Source: Candidatus Marithrix sp.
Lineage (GTDB): Bacteria > Pseudomonadota > Gammaproteobacteria > Beggiatoales > Beggiatoaceae
DNA: 64,000 nt
Assembly: GCA_016744775.1 (NCBI GenBank)
Contig: JADGDS010000002.1
Coordinates: forward strand, 186,001 to 250,000
Direction: 5' to 3'
Made by a program: the position numbers and the translations under genes. The notes below the pieces were generated by a model that made no database searches, was not told the DNA's origin, and saw nothing but the letters and a program-made list of their open reading frames with translations. Below are positions 1 through 9,420 of this stretch, in pieces; within the stretch, counting starts at the first letter, position 1, and each line of letters opens with the position of its first letter.

Positions 1-2
1 TT

Positions 3-635
3 ATTATGGATGGTGAATCCACTGATGGCACAATAGAGATTCTTAAAGCTAATAAAAATAAAATAACTTATTGGGAGTCAAAATCAGATAAGGGGATTTA
101 TCATGCTTGGAATAAAGCACTGAAGAAAGCAACAGGAGAATGGGTTTGTTTTCTGGGTGCTGATGATTATTGGATAAATGAATTGAGTTTAGAGAAGCTT
201 ATTAGGTGTGGCAGGGATTTTGATTTAATTTCTGGAAAAGTGGCTCTTATTGATAGCAACGAAAAGTTTTTGCGAGTTGTAGGAAAACCATGGAATTGGA
301 ATCACATGAAGAAATGGCAGTGCATAGCGCATTCGGGCATGTTGCACCGTCAGGAATTATTTCTTCAATTTGGTTCCTTTAATGAAAAGTATCGTATTGC
401 GGGTGATTATGATTTTTTGTTGAGATTGGGAAGCAAAGTAACTACAGCGTTCGTGGACGAGGTTCTTGTATGTGTTAGCTCAACAGGAGTAAGTAAAACA
501 AGAGTTATAGAGGTATTGTCCGAAACAAAAAAGATTCAATCCCATCATCCAGAAATAGGAGCGTTGAAAGCCTTAATAAATTATCAATGGTCAGTAACTA
601 AATCTGTTGTCAGGAAACTTTTATGCGTGCCCTAA
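3..635 (+). CDS. Family 2 glycosyltransferase, 5' end cut by window
   Basis: Transfers a sugar from a nucleotide donor to a growing surface glycan on the cytoplasmic side. The visible 209 residues begin inside the GT-A fold at DGESTDGT, the segment that follows the first beta strand in GT2 enzymes. The reading frame is open to the window edge, so the true start lies upstream and roughly 20-40 residues are missing. Other family marks are SDKGIYHAWNKAL, GEWVCFLGADDYW (acidic donor/metal motif) and AGDYDFLLRL near the C-terminus, as in WcaA-like enzymes. The 3' end overlaps the next gene by 13 bases, indicating co-transcription with the polymerase-like gene. Donor and acceptor cannot be told from sequence. 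Confidence 0.85.
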   Translation: MMDGESTDGTIEILKANKNKITYWESKSDKGIYHAWNKALKKATGEWVCFLGADDYWINELSLEKLIRCGRDFDLISGKVALIDSNEKFLRVVGKPWNWNHMKKWQCIAHSGMLHRQELFLQFGSFNEKYRIAGDYDFLLRLGSKVTTAFVDEVLVCVSSTGVSKTRVIEVLSETKKIQSHHPEIGALKALINYQWSVTKSVVRKLLCVP

Positions 636-2089
636 TTTGTATCACGATTTTTACCTTGCCATTATATATAGTTGGAATATTCATTGACCAAAAATTTATT
701 AGCCATTCGCATATCCTTGCCATTATGATAGCTATTTTGGGTTTATTAAATATGGCAAAGCCGCAATACAAAGGAAAACGAACAGAAACATTGTGGAGTA
801 CACCATTTATTCTATTTTTAGTCATTAGTGTAATTGGGTTGATTGTATCCCCTTTTGGTATTGCTATATTGGAAAAAGGGTTAATTCAAATTATTGGGAT
901 TACAGTGATGTTAATTATGGTTTTTTCCATAGTTAATGAAATTCGCAAAGAACCGAGGTTTTTTATAACAGCCGCTAAAATTGCCATGATTAGTTTGGGT
1001 ATTTTTGCATCAATAGGAATTGTACAATTTATTCTGTGGAATCTAACTCCATGGAGTTTTCTGGTTAATTTTTCGTTTTTGAACGATCTAGCAGGTGGTA
1101 TTGTTTGGAGAGACACAAGTCATACGGGTGGTATCTATCGTGCGAATTCGTTGGCACCTGAACCATCACATTTTGTAAGATATTTGGGTTTTGGACTGGG
1201 GATCGCTTTTATCCGTGTTGGAATGTTTGGAAATCAATACAAGCAATATATTTCCACAGTGTTTCCATTATGGTCAGCATGGGCTATTATTGTAGGGACC
1301 ATACTATCAGTATCTATATTGGGGTGGGGATTAATGCTAATAATAGCGATAATGCTCTTTTTGTTACTTGGAAAGTTAAGTGTTAGACAACTCATAATAG
1401 GCATTCTTACAATAACAGTCTTAGGAATTTTATTGATATACATAGCTATACAGACTGAAGGAATATTTTTTAAAAAACTACAATCTCTATCGCTTCTTTT
1501 TGTCGATGAATCTGTGGTATTATCAAATAGCATTCATGCTCAAGATCTAAGCGCACTAGTAATCAATTATAACTATATAGTTGCAAAGGAAAATTTTCTT
1601 AGTCAGCCATTATTTGGTGGAGGACTTGGTTCTCACTCATTGGCTGCTGTAGTTTTTCTGCCTAGCTATGTCTATTTATTTAACATTCCAATTCTAAACA
1701 CAGAAGATGCAGCAAGTCTATTGTTGAGACTAATTTCAGAAACTGGGCTACTGGGTTTATGCCTATTTATGGGTGGTATTCTCTGGATAATAATGAGGGC
1801 TAGGCAGGTAATTAAGAAGAAAATGAATGCGGGAGATTTAGATGATGTTATTGTGGTTTCTATTGGTATATTGGCATCTGGTGTTGGAGTATTTTCTCTT
1901 TATTTTGGTAGGACAGGTCATTATTACGATCCAGTATTTTGGGTGTTGATTGCAATGGTAGTTGCTATACCTATGGTCCTGAAGGTAAGAACTGTTAGGA
2001 GGCAGAAGTATTTTATAACAAGGAGGATAATACCCTTTAGAAAGTGGGCAAAAGGAGCAAGGTCTTTTTCCATAGCTAGAAGAATATAA
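623..2089 (+). CDS. Wzy-like O-antigen/exopolysaccharide polymerase
   Basis: A 488-residue integral membrane protein with about 10-12 hydrophobic segments. It probably polymerises or ligates undecaprenyl-linked oligosaccharide repeats at the periplasmic face. Family marks are the NSLAPEPSHFVRYLG segment (the EPSHFA-type motif of Wzy-like proteins), a long soluble stretch near residues 290-340, and GGGLGSHSL followed by LISETGLLGL, the typical conserved end of the large periplasmic loop. Sequence conservation in this class is low, so the exact role (polymerase or ligase) is inferred from topology, motifs and the neighbouring glycosyltransferases and flippase. The basic C-terminal tail (RRQKYFITRR and beyond) is probably cytoplasmic. 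Confidence 0.75.
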   Translation: MRALICITIFTLPLYIVGIFIDQKFISHSHILAIMIAILGLLNMAKPQYKGKRTETLWSTPFILFLVISVIGLIVSPFGIAILEKGLIQIIGITVMLIMVFSIVNEIRKEPRFFITAAKIAMISLGIFASIGIVQFILWNLTPWSFLVNFSFLNDLAGGIVWRDTSHTGGIYRANSLAPEPSHFVRYLGFGLGIAFIRVGMFGNQYKQYISTVFPLWSAWAIIVGTILSVSILGWGLMLIIAIMLFLLLGKLSVRQLIIGILTITVLGILLIYIAIQTEGIFFKKLQSLSLLFVDESVVLSNSIHAQDLSALVINYNYIVAKENFLSQPLFGGGLGSHSLAAVVFLPSYVYLFNIPILNTEDAASLLLRLISETGLLGLCLFMGGILWIIMRARQVIKKKMNAGDLDDVIVVSIGILASGVGVFSLYFGRTGHYYDPVFWVLIAMVVAIPMVLKVRTVRRQKYFITRRIIPFRKWAKGARSFSIARRI

Positions 2090-2114
2090 ACAGCGTGGAT
2101 TTTACTACAAAATA

Positions 2115-3257
2115 ATGAAAATACTTCACATTGTCCCCTACTACATGCCTGCTTATCGTTATGGCGGTCCAATTTGGGCAGTGCATGGCTTGTGTAAAAG
2201 CTTAACACAGTTAGGCCATGAAGTGCATGTATTCACAACCAATGTTGATGGCTCTAACAATTCTGATGTGCCTTTAGGTGTACCAGTTGATATTGATGGA
2301 GTTAAGGTTTGGTATTATCCCTCTCAGCAACTTCGCAGATTGTTTTACTCTCCAAACATGAAAAAAGCGTTAAAACAGTCTATTAATTATTTTGATATTG
2401 TGCATTTACATTCTATTTTTCTCTGGCCTATATTAGTCGGGGCAAGGATTTCTCAAAAAAAACAAGTACCATATTTAATTATGCCACATGGTATGTTAGT
2501 TAAAGATTTAATCAAACGCAAAAGTCGTTGGATAAAATCCTTATGGATAAAGTTATTTGATCAATATACCTTAGAACATGCCAGTGGAATTCATGTCACC
2601 AGCAAGCTTGAAGAAGAGGAATTAAAGCCGTTTGGTTTTAAACTGCCGCCTATTTTTATGATTCCTAATGGAATTGATATACCAGATACAATTAGTAAAA
2701 AAAGAGCTAAAGATAATGAAAACATAATTTTATTTTTAAGTCGTGTTAATTGGAAAAAAGGCTTAGATAGATTAATTGAGGCGATGGCTTATGTGTCTAA
2801 AGGAAGACTCATTATTGCTGGTAATGATGAAGAAGCTTATCAAAAAACCTTGGAGCAAATAGCGATAAAAAATGGAGTGACTAATCGTATTCAATTTATA
2901 GGATCAGTTTATAATCAAGATAAAGAAAAATTATTAAATAGCGCGTCTATGTTAGTCTTACCATCTTATTCTGAAAATTTTGGAATTGTGGTATTGGAAG
3001 CCATGTCTTATGGATGCCCGGTTATTGTGACACCAGAGGTTGGATTAGCAGATGTTGTGGCAAAATATGGAGCTGGCTTGGTTTGCGAAGGTGAGCCTGA
3101 GATTTTAGGGAAAAATATTAATAGGCTATTAGATAACCCAGATTTAGGTGTAGAAATGGGAAAGATTGGACAACGGGTGGTTCAAGAACAATTTAGTTGG
3201 GTGGTGATTGCTCGTCAAATGGAAAGAGTTTATCAAAATCTTTTGAACTGTGATTAG
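2115..3257 (+). CDS. Family 4 glycosyltransferase (GT-B fold)
   Basis: A 380-residue retaining glycosyltransferase. The N-terminal Rossmann domain starts IVPYYMPAYRYGGPI, with the glycine-rich acceptor loop, and is followed by LGHEVHVFTTN. The C-terminal domain has LFLSRVNWKKGLDRLIEA (donor-domain entry), LVLPSYSENFGIVVLEAM with the EX7E-type motif, and GCPVIVTPEVGLADVV. Length and domain order are normal for the family. It follows the polymerase-like gene by 25 bases in the same direction, which suggests one operon. The specific sugar is unknown. No frameshift or truncation is visible. Confidence 0.88.
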   Translation: MKILHIVPYYMPAYRYGGPIWAVHGLCKSLTQLGHEVHVFTTNVDGSNNSDVPLGVPVDIDGVKVWYYPSQQLRRLFYSPNMKKALKQSINYFDIVHLHSIFLWPILVGARISQKKQVPYLIMPHGMLVKDLIKRKSRWIKSLWIKLFDQYTLEHASGIHVTSKLEEEELKPFGFKLPPIFMIPNGIDIPDTISKKRAKDNENIILFLSRVNWKKGLDRLIEAMAYVSKGRLIIAGNDEEAYQKTLEQIAIKNGVTNRIQFIGSVYNQDKEKLLNSASMLVLPSYSENFGIVVLEAMSYGCPVIVTPEVGLADVVAKYGAGLVCEGEPEILGKNINRLLDNPDLGVEMGKIGQRVVQEQFSWVVIARQMERVYQNLLNCD

Positions 3258-3601
3258 ACTTGCTCTTTAATTACAGATTGTTAATAGACTTGTCCCTTAA
3301 TAAGAATTATAATGAAGTCCCTCATCCAATGAAGATGAAAACTCTAAAGCAGAAACAAGCTTGATAAAACAAACAGCTATTGAATAGTTAGTTTAATGAA
3401 AATGAGCTGGTGGTTTGTAAACCAGAGGAGGTTTTGAATTGTTTTCTGATAACTAAGATGGATGTGTTGGTTATGGGCAATTGGTTTATAAGGCGTTCAA
3501 TATAAAAAATTTAAAAATTCGTTAAATTCTTAATTAGTTGTACTGAATTTTTATAAGTAATTTATATGAAATATATTACAATTAATTTAGAATATCTATG
3601 A
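3258..3601. other. Intergenic stretch holding a carbamoyltransferase gene scrap
   Basis: This 344-base gap separates a glycosyltransferase from a flippase. It has no complete gene. A 108-base piece matching the end of a carbamoyltransferase gene lies inside (listed separately). Just after the glycosyltransferase stop there is an imperfect direct repeat: gattagacttgctctttaat and aatagacttgtcccttaata. The last 90 bases are very AT-rich (a taagtaatttatatgaaatatattac tract in part) and probably contain the flippase promoter, but no clear -35/-10 pair can be assigned. Confidence 0.6.
3391..3498 (+). pseudogene. Carbamoyltransferase C-terminal remnant (second copy)
   Basis: This stretch reads on the plus strand almost base for base like the end of the carbamoyltransferase fragment at 19215-19322. 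By eye about nine in ten bases agree. The encoded piece corresponds to FNENE...VVCKPEE...LDCF...TKMDVLVMG.WFIRRS. It has no upstream coding part here and no start codon, so it is a dead scrap. It shows that the carbamoyltransferase gene, or this corner of the locus, was duplicated and then mostly lost. Confidence 0.8.
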
Positions 3602-5083
3602 ATGATGATAATTAAAAGACTATTAAAAAACCAAACCTTCAAAAACGCCTATTTTAGTGTTATAGATGCTGTTTTTCTGCCTTTTGCTATGCTGGTGGCA
3701 ACTCCTTTATTTTTGAAACAATTAGGAGCCGAACAGTATGGGATGTGGATGCTGATTAATTCCATTATTGCATCAATGACCATCTTAAATATTGGTAGCG
3801 TAGATGTTGTTACCAAGTACGTATCTGCCTACAAAAAAAACAATAATACGCAAAATATCCAGAAAGTTTTTAGTACCCTATTTATTCTTCAAATCATATT
3901 AGGCGCAATCATTTCTATTTTAATCATTTGGCTTGCTCCCATTTTGGTCACATCAGGAATATTTAAAGTCGAACTCAAATCTCAACCACTTTTTGCTCAA
4001 TCTCTTATATTTGGTGGATTTTTGTTCGTTATTAAGATGATAGAACAAGTCATGATTGGCTTTTTAAGAGGCCAAGAAAGATACGATTTTTCTTCAATCA
4101 TGTCAATTTTCTCAAAATCCATACTTATTATCACCCAAATAGTTGTTGTTATTAACGATGGTAATTTAAGTGATCTTTTTTTATACAGTTTTATTGTATT
4201 ATCACTCATTTTAGGTATTGAAATAATAGGGTTAAAACTTTTATATTTAGAAGCACAATTTTTAACGGGCTTTAGTATAAACACATTGATAGAATTGCTG
4301 AACTTTAGTGGTTGGGCATGGTTACTTTCTCTTGCTTTACTTTTTACCTCACAAATAGATAGGTGGTTAATTGGAGCATTGGTAGGGATGGAAATGTTAG
4401 CCTATTACTCCATTGCATTGTTGATTTTTAATCAAATACATGCTATTATTGCTTCAAGCCTTAGCTGGATTTTTCCAAAAGTATCAAAAACGGGTATCAA
4501 TAAAGAAACAATGCGGTTACTTTATAATGCTCAAAGCTATGCTGTTATATTAAGTTCGTTAGTCAGTTTATTTTTATTATATTTTAACGAAATATTTTTA
4601 TTTTGGCTGGGAGAAGAAAATTATCAATTAATTGCAAATTACCTAAAATATTTCCTAATTTTACAACCCATTTATGCTCTTTCTATTGTGCCTTATTATT
4701 TTATAAATGGATTAGGATTGATTAAGTATAATTTTTTTAATGCAGCCATTAATGGCCTATTAAAATTATTTTTCATGTTTTTCTTATTCAAGAGTTTAGG
4801 AATGCTAGGAATAATGATTGGAGTAGGCATAAGTATCATTATTTTATCCGGTTATGCCTTGTGGATTGCCAAAACCAAAATGGGTATAATCGAATTGCCA
4901 ATCATTAAATTAATGAGCCCGGTTATTTTATATGCCATCATTGGTTTTTATCAAATAAGTTATGAATTAAATGGTATAATTTTTAGTGTGGTTATTGTTT
5001 TATTATTTATTATTTATTACAAAAACTATTTAAACGGATATATGAGTTTTGTTGGACAATGGCTTAAACCAAAATTGAAGTGA
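3602..5083 (+). CDS. Oligosaccharide flippase (Wzx-like, MOP superfamily)
   Basis: A 493-residue polytopic membrane protein, with 12-14 predicted hydrophobic segments, of the polysaccharide-biosynthesis/MOP exporter superfamily. It would flip lipid-linked oligosaccharide to the periplasm before polymerisation. The N-terminus is typical: FLPFAMLVATPLFLKQLGAE then YGMWMLINSIIASM. A polar break at YVSAYKKNNNTQN and the GLGLIKYNFFNAAINGLLK segment late in the protein also fit. It starts at ATG-ATG after a 344-base gap, so it likely has its own promoter. A second, different flippase lies near 29000 on the other strand; the two are not close paralogues. Confidence 0.82.
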   Translation: MMIIKRLLKNQTFKNAYFSVIDAVFLPFAMLVATPLFLKQLGAEQYGMWMLINSIIASMTILNIGSVDVVTKYVSAYKKNNNTQNIQKVFSTLFILQIILGAIISILIIWLAPILVTSGIFKVELKSQPLFAQSLIFGGFLFVIKMIEQVMIGFLRGQERYDFSSIMSIFSKSILIITQIVVVINDGNLSDLFLYSFIVLSLILGIEIIGLKLLYLEAQFLTGFSINTLIELLNFSGWAWLLSLALLFTSQIDRWLIGALVGMEMLAYYSIALLIFNQIHAIIASSLSWIFPKVSKTGINKETMRLLYNAQSYAVILSSLVSLFLLYFNEIFLFWLGEENYQLIANYLKYFLILQPIYALSIVPYYFINGLGLIKYNFFNAAINGLLKLFFMFFLFKSLGMLGIMIGVGISIIILSGYALWIAKTKMGIIELPIIKLMSPVILYAIIGFYQISYELNGIIFSVVIVLLFIIYYKNYLNGYMSFVGQWLKPKLK

Positions 5084-5191
5084 AAAATATGAAAATAGCC
5101 AAAACCATTACATATTTAACCCTCATATTTGTCAAAATTCCACTCCATTCAGAGTGCAAGACAAACAATTTGAATATTAAAAAAAACTGAT

Positions 5192-7045
5192 ATGATGCGT
5201 AGATTAACCAGTCTTAGCCGATTTATGGGTTCACATTTTTGGCGAGATGTTATGATGGTAGTCGCCATTGTGATTCTATCATTGGCTTTTAGTATTGTAT
5301 TTAACCTAGAAACCATTCTTTCTTATGCCATAAGTGGTGATAATTTTGCGCTTATGTTATATAGCGCATCCTTTTTTGATATTTCCTTAGATGATTGGTT
5401 GCTAAACGGATTTAGATACTACTTTTGGGTGTATCCAGAGTTGTTTCTGGATCTTCAGTATTTCATTCGTCCAACGCAAAATATACTGATTTTTTTGATA
5501 AGTTTATTTGCAGAAACCCCTAACTCGGCACTTTTTTTAGTCACATACTATCTGATTCATTCACTCTGTAGTGCATTGGTTTATCTGTACACTCGTTTTT
5601 TCTGTCGTCTTAATCAGAAACTCTCATTATTAGTAGCCATCCTATTTTGGGGCACGATGTCAAGTGAAAAAATCTATGTGGCAGCACCTGCTTTTGGTGG
5701 CGATGCACTTGGTGCATTATTAGGCATGGGTGCATTGCTGCTGACTTATGTTTATTTGAATCATGTAGAGCGGTACAAACGGTTGATTTTTGTCTTCATT
5801 TTTATATTGCTAATGCTGACCGTATATACTAAAGAATCAGTCATCATAGCACCTTTTATAGTGGCAATTTACTGGATTTGGCAGAAATTAGACCAACAAG
5901 AATTCAAATTGAATTTAAAATCCTCATTAGTTATTATACGACGCGATTGGATTGCACTGGTTTTATTACTGTTACCAAGTGTTGTGTATGTTCTGCATAT
6001 TTTTATGCTCAGAATTATATTTGATACCGGATTAGCGGCTTATCCGTTTCAAAAACAACTGTTATCATTCTTAACAACACCAATCTCTACTTTGCTGGGT
6101 TATTTTTTTCCATTGGAACAAGGTGCTGGTGTATTTATCAAATCCCTTTTAAGTATGGAATCACAACCACTTATACCCTTATTAAGAAGCAGTGTGGCGG
6201 TTTTATTCAATCTGACTTGTTTTGCTTTCATTGCAGTTATGTTTGTAAAAGACAAGTGGTCAAATGGACATTTCGATAGTCGATTTTCTTTGCTAATAGT
6301 GCTGAGCATTATATCAATGGCGGTTCCATTTTCTATGAATGCTGAACAGCGGTTTATGTATTTTGGACAGATGTTTTCAATTCCTCTGTTAATTTATAGC
6401 CTATCACGCTTTTATGATGTTAAAAAAAGCTATATCAAATATTTAGCGTATGTGGTTTTGATTGCATTTGTATTGCTCAATCCAATTTATCTGTTCTTCT
6501 CTAAATTGCCAATGCAGCGAAGTGAAGTTATTACAATCAATCAAGCTTCAACTCAACTCCAAAAAATACTGTTAAAAGAATTGAAAAACGATAAAATTAA
6601 GAGGGTCTATTTATTTCATGAGATCACCGGTCATTATGCAGCACTGGCTCAACTACACTTCATCGCTGCATTAACGAATCGACAAGACTTGCAACTTCGA
6701 GTGGTTAATTCAATGCTAAGATATGAAATCAGCCCTTTACCCAAGGTAAACGAAGGCATGAGTTTTGAGAAAAGAACAGATGATTTATGCGTGACCACCA
6801 AAATTGATGAAGAACAGTTTTTCTTTGGCAATGTGAAACAGCATCAAATTGAAAAATTAGGAATTGTTGAGATTATCCAATATGAATTTGGAGTGCATAA
6901 AGTCAGTTGGGAGGATATGAAGGTAATGACCGCTTGTATACCAAACGTCGCGAAAAATGACTTCTTGCTCATCGGCTTCGATCCAGCAGAATCGGGTGTA
7001 CATGTTTGGAAAACTGAGCGACCGATATGGGAAGCTGTTCGATAA
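5192..7045 (+). CDS. Large multi-pass membrane protein of unknown function
   Basis: A 617-residue protein with about 10-11 hydrophobic segments in the first 440 residues and a soluble C-terminal domain of about 170 residues. The layout (an N-terminal transmembrane helix, the extracytoplasmic loop LSYAISGDNFALMLYS, then a membrane bundle and a soluble tail) resembles GT-C type glycosyltransferases or related mannosyltransferase-like proteins of polysaccharide loci. I cannot point to a certain catalytic motif. The acidic residue in SGDN after the first helix is where GT-C enzymes carry their catalytic Asp. It lies between a flippase and a sugar-nucleotide reductase, supporting a role in surface glycan assembly. 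Function left open. Confidence 0.6.
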   Translation: MMRRLTSLSRFMGSHFWRDVMMVVAIVILSLAFSIVFNLETILSYAISGDNFALMLYSASFFDISLDDWLLNGFRYYFWVYPELFLDLQYFIRPTQNILIFLISLFAETPNSALFLVTYYLIHSLCSALVYLYTRFFCRLNQKLSLLVAILFWGTMSSEKIYVAAPAFGGDALGALLGMGALLLTYVYLNHVERYKRLIFVFIFILLMLTVYTKESVIIAPFIVAIYWIWQKLDQQEFKLNLKSSLVIIRRDWIALVLLLLPSVVYVLHIFMLRIIFDTGLAAYPFQKQLLSFLTTPISTLLGYFFPLEQGAGVFIKSLLSMESQPLIPLLRSSVAVLFNLTCFAFIAVMFVKDKWSNGHFDSRFSLLIVLSIISMAVPFSMNAEQRFMYFGQMFSIPLLIYSLSRFYDVKKSYIKYLAYVVLIAFVLLNPIYLFFSKLPMQRSEVITINQASTQLQKILLKELKNDKIKRVYLFHEITGHYAALAQLHFIAALTNRQDLQLRVVNSMLRYEISPLPKVNEGMSFEKRTDDLCVTTKIDEEQFFFGNVKQHQIEKLGIVEIIQYEFGVHKVSWEDMKVMTACIPNVAKNDFLLIGFDPAESGVHVWKTERPIWEAVR

Positions 7046-7151
7046 ATGAAAATAAATAATGAGGCAAAATGAATTCCATTTCAGTGCTGATATATGATAA
7101 TTTTTTAAATTTACCTCCTCTACTATATATTAAGGATACTGGAAATTGCAT

Positions 7152-8030
7152 ATGCGAATACTTGTAACTGGTGCTGCTGGAATGATCGGAAATAAACTCA
7201 GCGAATATCTCTGCGAAACCGGTCATAAGATTATACCTGTGGATGTTGTACAACATGATGGGGTAATTGATGCTGACTTACGATACCAAGCCACTGTATT
7301 TCGTCTTGTAAAAGAGTACACTCCTGACCTAATACTGCATCTAGCAGCTATGACTAATCTACGCTTCTGTGAGCAAAACAAAGAAACAGCTCATGCAACT
7401 AATTATGGCATCACAGAAGTTCTAACTAGAGCATGTTTAGAATTCGGAACTCGCATGATATTCTTTTCATCAGATTATGTCTTTGGAAAATATGATCACT
7501 TCTGGCAAGAGGATGATCCTCCTTGCCCAACTACCCAATATGGTATAGACAAAGCAGCATCTGAGCTGCTTATTCGAGAACAACTTTCCAACTATGCAAT
7601 CGTGCGAACTGCCCAGCTATATGGTTTCGCTGGGGACTTTGTGAGTTTAGTTTGTGAAGCACTGCTCTCTCATCAAGAGTTCATAGCCTTCGCAAACCTA
7701 GTAAATTGCCCAACATGGATCGGTGATTTATTTCCTATGATCAATCAAATAATAAATAATGGTAATCATGGTATTTTTCATTGCGTGGGACCAGAAGCCA
7801 TGTCTCGATACCAATATGCGTGTGAAATAGCCGAAGCGTTTTATTTGGACACATCCTGCATTAAAGCCGTAAATCTGGATTTTTCAACCGATATTCGTCC
7901 TCCTGTCGTTCGGATCAATGGTGCATCCACCTACGATACTCTTCAGGTTAATCCAGGAATGTTAAAAGATAATCTTCCTTTATGCTCTTCTTATGCAATG
8001 GAGGCAACTCGTGAGCAAGGCATGTTATGA
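7152..8030 (+). CDS. RmlD-like NAD(P)-dependent sugar-nucleotide reductase
   Basis: An extended short-chain dehydrogenase/reductase of about 292 residues that likely reduces a 4-keto nucleotide sugar, as RmlD does for dTDP-rhamnose. The N-terminus MRILVTGAAGMIGNKL carries the GxxGxxG cofactor motif. LHLAAMTNLRFCEQN, FFSSDYVFG (Ser/Thr-Asp-Tyr-Val-Phe, very RmlD-like) and YGIDKAASE (catalytic YxxxK) follow. NCPTWIGDLFPMI matches the RmlD substrate-side segment. ATG 7152 is chosen over the in-frame TTG six bases earlier because it starts the canonical Rossmann strand. No rmlA, B or C is present in the window, so the exact product sugar is uncertain. Confidence 0.78.
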   Translation: MRILVTGAAGMIGNKLSEYLCETGHKIIPVDVVQHDGVIDADLRYQATVFRLVKEYTPDLILHLAAMTNLRFCEQNKETAHATNYGITEVLTRACLEFGTRMIFFSSDYVFGKYDHFWQEDDPPCPTTQYGIDKAASELLIREQLSNYAIVRTAQLYGFAGDFVSLVCEALLSHQEFIAFANLVNCPTWIGDLFPMINQIINNGNHGIFHCVGPEAMSRYQYACEIAEAFYLDTSCIKAVNLDFSTDIRPPVVRINGASTYDTLQVNPGMLKDNLPLCSSYAMEATREQGML

Positions 8031-8096
8031 GCAACTACCTTTCATACTGTGGAAAGGATTACCTTTAAATGTTAGACCAAATAAGAATAAAATCTT

Positions 8097-9332
8097 ATGA
8101 TAATAAAATATTTACGCATAAAAATATTAAGAAAGTGGGTTACTAACTCCCTTCTTGTAATAAGCAGTATTACCCTATCTATAATTGGTTTAGAATCGCT
8201 TTATCGTATTTATTTGTATCAAAAAGGTGCTTTCCAGCCTTATACTTATAGAGTGACAAATTCTGTCCATGGTGTATATGACAAAAATTTTGGGCTTAAA
8301 TATAAACCAAATCATAAATGGACTTGGTTTAATGTAACAAACGGAAAAGTAACTTGGTGTCCTGATGCAGTATTTGTATCAAACCAAGACGGGCTAGATG
8401 GAAAAACAACCATAGATGAATATAACCATGCAGATATAAAAATATTGGTTTTTGGCGACTCATTCTCTCATTGGAATCAAAAAGGCTACACTTGGCCTGA
8501 TTTGTTACAAGATAATCTAGCCAACAAACTTGATGTCAATGTTGGTGTATTGAATTATGCTCGTGGAGGATATGGTATTCTTCAAATGTTTGACCTTGCA
8601 GAAGCCAAAATAAAAGAACATCAACCTGATTTAGTCATATTTGCGTTTATAACTGATGACTTAACAAGGGCTCGCTTGTGGTTCAAAACCATGGAAATTG
8701 GAGAGTACACACGTATTTTGGTTTCCCCTAAAAAGGATGATTTTCATCCCAAATTTGCTTTAGATACAGTTCTCGTCAACCCTGCTGTAGATTTGGCATG
8801 GTGCAAGAAATCATTAAAAAACCGCAAAAGCAACCCAGTGTTAGAGCAGATCAATAAGCAATATGAAGAAATAAAACGATCTGTTTATAAAATACACAGA
8901 TTAACCGAGGATAATCTATTTTCTGTCAACAATTTATATTTATTTAATAGAATCATATATGGAAGTGCCTTCGTCTCCCTCCGTATTGGTATTCCACAAC
9001 TCACAATTAACAATTTTGTGTTTGATAAACAACTAGTATCAAGAATCAAGAGCATAAAACACTCGAAGACACCGTATCTCTTATTTCATCTACCCATTCA
9101 AAAGGAGATAGCTCAATCGAAAATACAGACTAACCAAGAACAAGCCCTATTACTATCTAGTTTAGAAAGATTAACCAATAATAAAGTTATTTATTTATTC
9201 AAAGACATCAATAAATATGAAGTACCTGAAGCAATTGATTCGCTACCTCATGATATCCATCCTAACTTTTATGGTCTAAAGCTGTATGCTGATTTGATTA
9301 CAGGCCATGTTATAAAAAACATTGTTCCCTAA
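8097..9332 (+). CDS. SGNH/GDSL-type hydrolase with N-terminal membrane anchor
   Basis: A 411-residue protein with one hydrophobic helix near residues 18-35 and an extracytoplasmic SGNH domain. The block I motif is VFGDSFSHW with the nucleophile Ser. An NYARGGYG segment gives the block II Gly, and the C-terminal DIHPNFYGLKLYADLI carries the catalytic Asp-x-His. Such proteins act as esterases or acyltransferases on surface polysaccharides, for example to add or remove O-acetyl groups. It sits in the glycan cluster between an RmlD-like reductase and the paired membrane glycosyltransferases. Substrate unknown; an O-acetyl role is inferred from the family and context. Confidence 0.75.
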   Translation: MIIKYLRIKILRKWVTNSLLVISSITLSIIGLESLYRIYLYQKGAFQPYTYRVTNSVHGVYDKNFGLKYKPNHKWTWFNVTNGKVTWCPDAVFVSNQDGLDGKTTIDEYNHADIKILVFGDSFSHWNQKGYTWPDLLQDNLANKLDVNVGVLNYARGGYGILQMFDLAEAKIKEHQPDLVIFAFITDDLTRARLWFKTMEIGEYTRILVSPKKDDFHPKFALDTVLVNPAVDLAWCKKSLKNRKSNPVLEQINKQYEEIKRSVYKIHRLTEDNLFSVNNLYLFNRIIYGSAFVSLRIGIPQLTINNFVFDKQLVSRIKSIKHSKTPYLLFHLPIQKEIAQSKIQTNQEQALLLSSLERLTNNKVIYLFKDINKYEVPEAIDSLPHDIHPNFYGLKLYADLITGHVIKNIVP

Positions 9333-9420
9333 ATTGTTTTTAGATGATAATTATGTTATAGTATATTGAATTGACAATAACAAATATTTAAATATTCAAC
9401 TTTTTAACAGGTCGTAAAAA

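Noticed and set aside
5089-5190. A 33-residue frame starting MKIAKTITYLTLIFVK between the flippase and the membrane protein
   Set aside because: Too short, no family and no supporting ribosome-binding site; not listed as a gene.
7056-7151. Small frame before the RmlD-like gene (MNSISVLIYDNF...)
   Set aside because: About 30 residues with no family; it overlaps the start of the real gene in another frame.
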